Under the pieces are notes generated by a model. That model searched no databases. It had not been told where the DNA came from and was given only the letters and a program-made list of their open reading frames with translations. Positions 57,492 to 64,000 of a DNA stretch of 64,000 nt are shown in pieces (position 1 is the first letter of the stretch; each line of letters begins with the position of its first letter). Location of the stretch: positions 70,776,919-70,840,918 of the forward strand of contig CM069452.1 in assembly GCA_035610835.1 (NCBI GenBank). The letters run 5' to 3'. A program made the translations under genes and the position numbers. This DNA is from Ophiura sarsii (Eukaryota; Echinodermata; Ophiuroidea; Amphilepidida; Ophiuridae).

Positions 57492-57959
57492 GTGAGTATT
57501 AATATCAGTGCTACCAGATATTTCCATCTTTAATCCAATAACAGTGCGTAAACATGAAAATAATATAAATCATTCATATCTTTGCTGATGAACGATTTGT
57601 GGTGGTGCATAGTCTTTGTCAAAGACACCTCAAAAAATTACCCATCGAGCACCTTAAGTGTGAGGGGCCCTTTAAAAAGGGCGCTCATACTTTTTCAGGG
57701 TGCTCACGCCACAACGCCTTGATGGCTATAGGTGGTGCATATACTGTAAAAGTGGTAATTTGTATGTGATTAAATTTTTGTGTTTCACCAATTTTCAACT
57801 GTTTTGCGTGTTTTTAATTCGCAATTTGAAGCTTCATCACAGACTTATACGCAAAAGAAATACATTTGTGTGTTATTATTATTTCCGGGGTAGCTGATTT
57901 TAGCGCAATGCGCGAAAATACATGTTGTGTGAAAATGTCTACTTTCACAGTACATGGTG

Positions 57960-57961
<2 letters not shown>

Positions 57962-57996
<35 letters not shown>

Positions 57997-58144
57997 GGGG
58001 GGGGGGATATGGTATACGTATATGTGCCTGCCTTTTGGGGTGCTTTTTCGCAATAATTGGTATAGTGATGGGTGGTTTTCATCACAGACCAAAGCGCCCA
58101 ATTGGCATAAATTGGGTGTATTTTGAGGCATTTTTTGTAAAAGC
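57962..58144. repeat. Poly-G tract and inverted repeat, right arm
   Basis: 34 G (57962-57995), a T, then 10 G, followed by GATATGGTATACGTATATGT and sequence that is the reverse complement of 56331-56480. Together with the left arm this encloses the ankyrin-like exon. Confidence 0.88.
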
Positions 58145-58303
58145 ACCCAATTTGTGCAGAATTGGGTGCTTTTCTTTCAAAATTGGTATATTGATGGGTG
58201 TTAAATTGACGAGACTAGGGTTCACCAAGAATATAGAGATATGGTAGAAATTAATTAAAAATGTACAATTTATCTCAGTTATACGTATGTCTTTTTAAAC
58301 TTT
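58145..58303. other. Short repeats before the gap
   Basis: CCAATTNGTGCAGAATTGGG-type words recur at 58095-58195. No coding feature. Confidence 0.4.
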
Positions 58304-58403
58304 NNNNNNNNNNNNNNNNNNNNNNNNNNNNNNNNNNNNNNNNNNNNNNNNNNNNNNNNNNNNNNNNNNNNNNNNNNNNNNNNNNNNNNNNNNNNNNNNN
58401 NNN
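58304..58403. other. Assembly gap (100 N)
   Basis: Exactly 100 N, the usual placeholder for a gap of unknown length. Order and distance between the ankyrin-like exon and the dehydratase exons therefore depend on scaffolding. Confidence 0.98.
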
Positions 58404-58523
58404 AAGAAGCTTTTGACGCGTGCAGTGATACCGGTAGGAATCTGTCAGGTGTTTGCGTTTCTAGAAATAGTTCATCCCTTGGTCGGGTTGGTGAAAACTG
58501 GAGTTATGGCACCACTGATGCAG
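58404..58523 (+). CDS. HACD3: 3-hydroxyacyl-CoA dehydratase (HACD3-like), internal exon 1 of 3 visible
   Basis: The frame open from the gap edge reads CQVFAFLEIVHPLVGLVKTG followed by VMAPLMQ, then the donor GTAAGA at 58524, phase 0. This matches the HACD/PTPLA family core, in which a CQxLAxxE...GxV segment forms a transmembrane helix and ends in a Q before the LGRN loop. HACD enzymes sit in the ER membrane and dehydrate 3-hydroxyacyl-CoA, the third step of very-long-chain fatty acid elongation. The left boundary is uncertain: the acceptor may lie in the gap or in the first bases after it. Upstream exons, including any p23/CS domain expected for HACD3, are not in view. Confidence 0.82.
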
Positions 58524-59732
58524 GTAAGAAAAAAGCTCACAGGCAGGGGAGGGGGACATCAGAATTTAAGGGGTGTAGTGAACATATTTAATACACATGC
58601 TCTATGGGAGATTCGGCAAATTTTCGGGGGTTGCAGAGGGTCATGAAATTTAAGGAGGTCAACACCCTGTGATCCGCCGCCTATGTAGAAGCCTGCTCTA
58701 TGATTTGTTCATAGCCAAAATAGGCAAGACTTACCTTGAAGAATTGTACTCTATTGATGTACATAGATGGCAGAAGTGGGAAGGGAGGGAGACAGGGGAT
58801 CTCCACCTCTAGTTTTGCCAAGCTCCCATATAACTCTTGTATTAAATATACCTGACATTTGTTGTATTACTTAAAATGTGATTTGTAATAGAACCGACAA
58901 ATGGAAGTAGCATAACACTGCTAAGTGCCACAATATCAGACACAGTTAGTGGTGTGATGTGTACAGTGTTGTCACTAGCCAAAATTGAGAGCCGGTTAAT
59001 TTTACTGACGGCGAACGGAATTAAGTGTTGCGAACGAAGTGCAGTGGATCATGGATGGGGTCTAGAGGCCTTCTTAATGGTTTTTTAGGGGTTATTAATG
59101 CTTGCGGGACACTTCCTTTAACAATTGGTCCTTTTTTCTTGTGCTGTGCATTGGAAATGAGACTTTTGAAAATGGGAATTTTTTTCTTTAAATGGTGCTA
59201 ATCATGGTTTATCTTTGTTGTTAGGGGGGAAATTTGGTATCAAATTATGCCTAAAAGATTCATCTAAATGCCTATCTAGCCTGTTTGGTCAAAACAAAAT
59301 TGAATGTTACTCAAAATGACATAAACAAAGTGGTATACTTTCTTTTGTTGAACCCTTTATTTAGGATCTTAAATTATAATTGTATAGGTGTGGGTCAAGG
59401 TGTTTACAAACACATGGGTTGTCTCTGGTCAAATATGGGTATAATTGGTCATCAAATGTCATTGTTTTATATACTTCCAGAAAAAAAAATTGTAAACAAA
59501 AAAAGTGTTGTTGTTGTTTTGTGGTGTGTTTTTTTTTTTTGGTGGGGGGGGGGGGGGGGGGTTACTTGTAAAAAGAAAAATCACCTGGTGAGCATCATAA
59601 CATGTGCTCACTGCTGTAGTAAACCTACTCATTTGCATAAAGGGCATACCTGCATGGACTAGTTCATTTAATGGTAAGAGGGGTGGTATTCAGCTTTGCT
59701 TGTGTGCTCAGAACTGAACAGAAGCTAACAGT
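58524..59732. other. Intron, left part: hAT-like end and poly-G
   Basis: Intron between the first two visible dehydratase exons (58524-61801). 58590-58682 carries a CTATGGGAGATTCGGCAAAT repeat, seen at 5561-5760, and ends in CTGTGATCCGCCGCC, a hAT-like right terminus. T-run plus 17 G at about 59529-59560. Nothing coding. Confidence 0.65.
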
Positions 59733-60120
59733 GTCCGTCCGTGACAAAATTTGTGTCCGTCCGTGACAACTTTTAATTAAAGATTTAACTAATTTATGCC
59801 TGCCCTAATTAATTAACACTCCTGCATGGGAAAGAATACATATAAGGGAGATACTTCACTATGTTTTTATTTTTTTACTTTGTCCTTGAAGTTAGTTTAA
59901 AAACTTTTAAACTTTTTTTGTGTCACGGACGGACAGCAAAACATCAAAATGTTAACGCAAGTCTAGCGATATAACTTCCCCAGAATTTGTCCCCCAAATA
60001 TTTATCTTAATTGATGGAAAAGTGTGTCAGCTATCAACATTACATCACAAAACTCTGAAAATGTTACATTAACATAAAAAATATAGCATGATGAACTTGA
60101 ACTAAAATGTCCGTCCGTGA
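59733..60120. repeat. Dispersed GTCCGTCCGTGAC motif, 4 copies
   Basis: Copies at about 59733 and 59754 (forward), 59922 (reverse, GTCACGGACGGAC) and 60108 (forward). They lie within 390 bp of otherwise AT-rich intron sequence. Not elsewhere in the window as far as I could see. Confidence 0.85.
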
Positions 60121-60307
60121 CGCATCTTGTTTTCACCCCTTGGACAATAATGGACTGTTCTGCGAACGTACCACATTTTAATTTTTTTTAAATGCAGTTT
60201 CAGATAGCCTAGATATTGTCCAACATTGTGAAGTACCTATCAATATCAAAATCAGAAATTTATTTTTTCATAACCATGTTAACCTTTAACCGATCAGCCT
60301 CTCAGGT

Positions 60308-60385
60308 TATATCACTTTGGCTTTCCTGGACTTCCGACAGGCATTTGACACAGTATAGAGGAGGTTGGAGGAGATCAAAAAGTAC
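60308..60385 (+). pseudogene. Reverse transcriptase scrap
   Basis: Sixteen codons, YITLAFLDFRQAFDTV, match the RT block containing the first catalytic Asp (pattern FLDFxxAFDTV) of non-LTR elements. A stop follows at once, then RRLEEIKK. Too short to place in a clade. Confidence 0.6.
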
Positions 60386-60769
60386 ACCCAATTAGTACAC
60401 GCTGTCCAAACCTATACCTTCATAAGTTGCAGTGTAACCATTACATGATGATATACTTTTCGATCAGATTCTTTTCCACTAAAATCTTAAAAAATGGCAA
60501 AGCTGTTTTCCATAATCTCAACAAATTTCAAAGTTTAAAAATAAGATTGTTGACACTTACCTGTGAAGGCATGCTGGGCATCCCAGCGATAGTGGTCAAT
60601 TGGTATGTTTTTTATTGCTATATAATGCTGTATTCGCGGCAGTTCGCTGCAAATAAACTCTTAAAACATTCAGATTTGTTTTTTTCATTGGCCCATATAT
60701 CGGGTATTCTGTGATATATTCACACTGTGATACATACCAATGGAAAGCTGAAAGCTTGTATGTTCATCT

Positions 60770-61720
60770 TTCTCGGGGGGGGGGGGGTGGGGGGGGTGTA
60801 TCAATCTTGAAGGTGCAAAAATCACCACATTTTGGCTCTCAAAAATAACTATGCTGTTTGTTCAATGTAGTGTACGTTACATTGGTAACGACAGTATAGA
60901 GATTTTCTATCTACAGATTGTTGAGCACAAAATACTGTGGTGATTTTGGCATATATTCAAATTGAGACCTCCCAACATTCACAAGCAGGTGGCTAACTAC
61001 TGAAACAAGTAATGTCTACAAATGAAGAGCTTTGTTGCAGAAGGGCTATGGTGCATTTTTTTCAAAAATGAGTTTGATATAGAAATGTATAGGGAAAAAT
61101 CTTATGTTTCAAGGAAACAATGTCATTTTTTTCAAAAAGACCTACATCTCATTGTAAACAGCCATTGAAATTGTTGTTTTGTTGCAAAAGGACCTGTATC
61201 CAGAATTAAATCGGGATACAGGCCCTTTTGCAACAAAACAACAACTTCAATGGCTGTTTACAATGAGATGTAGGTCTTTTTGAAAAAAATGACTTTATTT
61301 CCTTGAAACATATGATTGTGACCTATACATTTCTATATCAAACTTCTTCTTTTTTTAATGATTAAAATAAATGATTATTTTTGTGTGGTATTTTTTCTCT
61401 ATGTACAAACAGATGGAGTTTTGTTGCAAAAGGGCCTACATCCAAATTTTCAAAAAATGTAAACCTGATTTTAAAAAAAATTGAAAACTAGCACATTTGA
61501 AATTTATTTCAATTTAAATTAGTATGTAGTTTACCTCTTTCATAATCCATTCAGTTTTTCAATTGCTCAACTTCAATATTTAGAAACAGTTTTTTGACTT
61601 TTTCTCAATAAGAGCCAAAGTGGATACAGGCCCTTTTGCAAAAGACCTCTTCAAATACGGGTATCATTGGAAAGAGGAATACATCAGCTTTCAATTGATT
61701 TGCTACACAGTTTAAACATA
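60770..61720. repeat. Poly-G tract, family F relative and large palindrome in the intron
   Basis: G run near 60774-60797. 60800-61020 resembles the centre of family F (CACCACATTTTGGCTC, a CTGTTTGTTCAATGTAGTGT turn, GAGACCTCCCAACATTCACA). 61075-61345 is a palindrome: AATGTCATTTTTTTCAAAAA and CATCTCATTGTAAACAGCCA on the left match 61230-61300 in reverse, with the turn near 61205. The phrase TTGCAAAAGGGCCT recurs at 61430 and 61630. The palindrome may have inserted into an F-type element. Confidence 0.75.
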
Positions 61721-61801
61721 TCACAGAATCTTATCAAATAATGTTGGGGCTTATTTCTATTAATAAATATGGCTTCGTGGAATACTTGCAGGTGCTTGGG
61801 C

Positions 61802-61914
61802 GCAACGTGCTGTTATTTCTTGTGGTCATTCCCAACCCAGACGTGCAGTCCGACCCTATGGTGTTGTATCTACTCCTAGTCTGGAGTTCAGTAGAAGTAT
61901 TCAGGTAGGTCAAT
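61802..61914 (+). CDS. HACD3: 3-hydroxyacyl-CoA dehydratase (HACD3-like), internal exon 2 of 3 visible
   Basis: The acceptor TACTTGCAG ends at 61801 and the donor GTAGGT starts at 61915. The exon is 113 bp: 37 codons plus AG (phase 2), entered in phase 0 as left by the previous exon. It reads VLGRNVLLFLVVIPNPDVQS then MVLYLLLVWSSVEVF. LGRN followed by a hydrophobic stretch and the VxYxLxxWSxxEVFRY signature are family hallmarks, and LGRN favours HACD3 over HACD1/2. The two hydrophobic stretches would be membrane helices flanking a short polar loop (PNPDVQSDP). Confidence 0.93.
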
Positions 61915-62104
61915 GAATACCAGGGCTCTAAATAAGTGGAGCAAAGGTGGGAAAGGGTAGGGGGAGGGCAAATGTACACATGTTCAAATGCCAAACCTGT
62001 TTCTTGTGCGTAAATGCTTTGTTTATCATTGGAATATGATCGCACGTCTTAGAATAAAGCAATTGTTTAAGTTGACTCTATTAACTTTATTTGTGAGAAA
62101 TTGC
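61915..62104. other. Intron between exons 2 and 3, left end
   Basis: Plain intron sequence; no feature. Confidence 0.5.
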
Positions 62105-62455
62105 ATTATTTAAAAAAAGTGATAGTACTTCTAGACAAATTATAAATATTTTAAGCAGGTTCGCCGTCGTGGATAGAAAAGAGACAATTATGGGAAAACG
62201 ATCTCGCCCGGGAATCAAACCCAGGACCTCTTGCTTACTTGGCAAGTGCCTTATCCATTGGGCCACAAGACCTCGGATGGTAAAGCATCTGAAATTCAAA
62301 CCTAAGCGATCACGTTCTTAGGTTTGGCCCAATGGTTTAGGCACTTGCACAGTAAGCAAGAGGTCCTGGGTTCGATTCCCGGGCGAGATTGTTTTCTCAT
62401 AATTGTCTCTTTTCTATCCACGACGGCGAACCTGTTTAAAATATTTATAATTTGT
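62105..62455. mobile_element. Two tRNA-derived SINE-like copies in inverted orientation
   Basis: Left copy on the minus strand (about 62105-62290), right copy on the plus strand (about 62318-62455). Each has box A-like GGCCCAATGGTTTAGGCA (or GGATAAGGCA), an anticodon-arm-like CTTGC...GCAAG, box B-like GGTTCGATTCCCGGG, and a shared body with TTTCTATCCACGACGGCGAA. In the left copy the CTTGC/GCAAG stem encloses a 7-base loop with AGT in the anticodon place. Acceptor stems do not pair, so these are SINE heads, not tRNAs. Confidence 0.72.
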
Positions 62456-62876
62456 TTAAAGAAAGTGTCCAGCAAGCACAACATTGTGCATTATATGTTA
62501 GTAAAATAATTTTCAAGCCCAAATCGCGTAGTTATATAGAACAAAACATTGTACTTATCATAAAAATAAATAAAAAACTGCCATCTATCAACATGCCATT
62601 TTTAAAATTCGCGGTGATCGAAAGTCCCGGGATCAATGACGTCATGGTTATTGGTGCTCAAATTTACGCAAGTGCATTGTATAACTATGACTTCATTGAT
62701 GCCGGGACTTTCGATTGCCGCGAATTTTAAAAATTGCATGTTGAGAGATGGCAGTGTTTATTCGGTTTTTAAGATAAGTATGATGTTTTGTTCTATATTA
62801 CTACGTGATTTGGGCGCGATAATTCTTTTCCTAACATATAATGCACAATGTTTTGCTTGTCGGACACCTTCTTTAA
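62456..62876. mobile_element. Family G palindromic TTAA element in the intron
   Basis: TTAA at 62456-62459 and 62873-62876. The left end AGAAAGTGTCCAGCAAGCAC and right end GCTTGTCGGACACCTTCT are inverted partners with a few differences. The arms continue (ATTGTGCATTATATGTTAG; GAAAGTCCCGGGATCAATGA) to a turn near 62665. About 421 bp, non-coding. Confidence 0.83.
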
Positions 62877-62943
62877 TACCCGTCGTATACGCCTATTATT
62901 TCTATGTACTTCTAGACATTTGATTTTGTTCTTATATTCACAG

Positions 62944-63050
62944 GTATCCATTCTATTTGACTGGAGTTATAGAGTATAACAGTGAAGTGTTGACATGGCT
63001 GCGGTATACAGTATGGATCCCACTCTACCCATTAGGATTTATATCAGAAG
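62944..63050 (+). CDS. HACD3: 3-hydroxyacyl-CoA dehydratase (HACD3-like), exon 3 with catalytic residues
   Basis: The acceptor TATTCACAG ends at 62943 and the donor GTAAAA starts at 63051. The exon is 107 bp: one base completing Arg, 35 codons, one base (phase 1). It reads YPFYLTGVIEYNSEV and LTWLRYTVWIPLYPLGFISE. In the HACD/Phs1 family the catalytic Tyr and Glu are seven residues apart in a YPxGxxxE segment; both are present here (Y of YPLG, E of ISE). LTWLRYTxWIPLYPLG is closest to HACD3. The remaining C-terminal exons lie beyond the window or beyond the duplicated copies that follow. Confidence 0.94.
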
Positions 63051-63421
63051 GTAAAAGAAGATCATAACATATTAGGGTGAGGGGAAGGGAGGGGAGGGGG
63101 AGGGGGTTGACACTTGGGTTATAGAGTATAACAGTGAAGTGTTGACATGGCTGCGGTATACAGTATGGATCCCACTCTACCCATTAGGATTTATATCAGA
63201 AGGTAAGAGATGATCATAACATATTAGGGTGAGGGGAGACAAGGGGAGGGGGAGGGGGTTGACACTTGGGTTATAGAGTATAACAGTGAAGTGTTGACAT
63301 GGCTGCGGTATACAGTATGGATCCCACTCTATCTATTAGGATTTATATCAGAAGGTAAGAGAAGATCATAATATATTAGGGTGAGGGGAGGGGGTCGACA
63401 CTTGGGTGTAATAGAGTAATT
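62967..63421 (+). repeat. 152-bp tandem triplication of the catalytic exon's 3' part
   Basis: Donor sites fall at 63051, 63203 and 63355, exactly 152 bp apart. Copies 2 (63118-63202) and 3 (63270-63354) carry the exon from GTTATAGAGTATAAC onward plus its donor and the following G-rich intron, but not the 5' part (GTATCCATTCTATTTGAC) or the acceptor. Copy 2 is the same as the parent in the coding part. Copy 3 changes the Pro of YPLG to Leu. The sequence before copies 2 and 3 is purine-rich, without a pyrimidine tract. Confidence 0.93.
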
Positions 63422-63599
63422 ATTAATTTTGTCAGTTTATGTGGGTTTGGCATTTCACTGGGGGTGGGGGGCATCAGGGGGATGCAAGTCTTCTATATTT
63501 TGATCAGCTCCAAATTGGCAAAGCCTACTTACAGCAGGGAATGAATACAAAATGACGCTGACACGCTGAAGGCAACAAGCGCACTGTGCATCATATGCG
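63422..63599. other. Intron sequence, no feature
   Basis: G-rich start, otherwise nothing supported. Confidence 0.4.
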
Positions 63600-63985
63600 T
63601 GACGCTTGCGTGCGATCAAAATTGTGTGCGTGTGCCCACAATCGCGCTCAAATGCTTGGATTACTTTTGCAAGTGGAGAGGTAAAAAAAAATATTTCTCG
63701 CTAATTTGGAAGGATGCCACCTTGCTTGCGTGAGATTAAAACCGTGTGCGTGTGCCCACAATCGCGCTCAAATGCTTGGATTACTTTTGCAAGCAGAGAG
63801 GTAAAAACCAAATATTTCTCGCCAATTTGGAAGGATGCCACCTTGCTTGCGTGAGATCAAAACCGTGTGCGTGTGCCCACAATCGCTCTCAAATGCTTGG
63901 ATTACTTTTGCAAGCGAAGAGGTAAAAACCAAATCTTTCTCACCAATTTGGAAGGATGCCACCCCCTTGTGCCTGGTTCATTAAC
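63600..63985. repeat. About 120-bp tandem repeat, 3 copies
   Basis: GTGTGCGTGTGCCCACAATC lies at 63624, 63744 and 63865. Each unit continues with AAATGCTTGGATTACTTTTG and AATTTGGAAGGATGCCAC. It may run past the window's last bases. Confidence 0.92.
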
Positions 63986-64000
63986 ACCCCTGCACAAAGG

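Noticed and set aside
55977..58682. A single hAT element from CAGTGGCGGATCC to the GATCCGCCGCC terminus
   Set aside because: It would span a LINE piece, an exon, a gap and another exon, and no 8-bp target duplication was seen; two separate fragments are simpler.

Overview
This is a eukaryotic, almost certainly metazoan, genomic window. It is AT-rich, intron-bearing and crowded with short non-autonomous DNA transposons, palindromic (fold-back) elements, satellites, tRNA-derived SINE-like repeats and dead non-LTR retrotransposons. The repeat mix (RTE- and CR1-like LINEs, many TA- and TTAA-flanked MITEs, long G/C homopolymers) suits a marine invertebrate, perhaps a deuterostome such as an echinoderm or hemichordate. 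That placement is inference; no diagnostic gene fixes the phylum. There is no sign of a bacterial operon, a virus or a toxin locus.

Only the last 7 kb holds convincing host coding sequence. A single small exon at 57384-57491 starts a protein with an ankyrin-like N terminus. Three exons at 58404-58523, 61802-61914 and 62944-63050 encode the central membrane part of a very-long-chain 3-hydroxyacyl-CoA dehydratase (HACD/PTPLA family, most like HACD3), including the catalytic Tyr/Glu pair. The gene continues beyond both visible ends, and a 100-base N gap (58304-58403) separates the two genes. The catalytic exon is followed by two partial tandem copies of itself.

The rest is a layered repeat landscape. 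1-2.25 kb: an 81-bp satellite. 2.4-21.8 kb: mostly TTAA-flanked families (called A, B, C and D here), TA-flanked palindromes, and a three-level nested insertion at 9.4-11.1 kb. 17.0-18.9 kb: a broken CR1/L2-like LINE. 22.2-27.2 kb: related repeat blocks either side of a broken RTE-type LINE on the minus strand. 27.2-31.3 kb: a 4.1-kb TIR-bounded segment carrying about eleven copies of a bipartite motif, GATGCTACA...GGACACC. 31.4-42.9 kb: Harbinger-, mariner- and hAT-like elements plus more A and B copies. 43.2-47.7 kb: a 4.5-kb element with a candidate 8-bp target duplication, filled with satellites. 48.6-55.6 kb: a palindrome, a 93-bp satellite interrupted by two TA-inserted elements, and an 80-bp satellite. 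56-64 kb: LINE pieces, inverted repeats and the host exons.

Most open reading frames in the window arise by chance or because a satellite period is a multiple of three, and they are not annotated as genes. Family names A-G are local labels. All coordinates and alignments were made by eye, so boundaries of decayed repeats are approximate.
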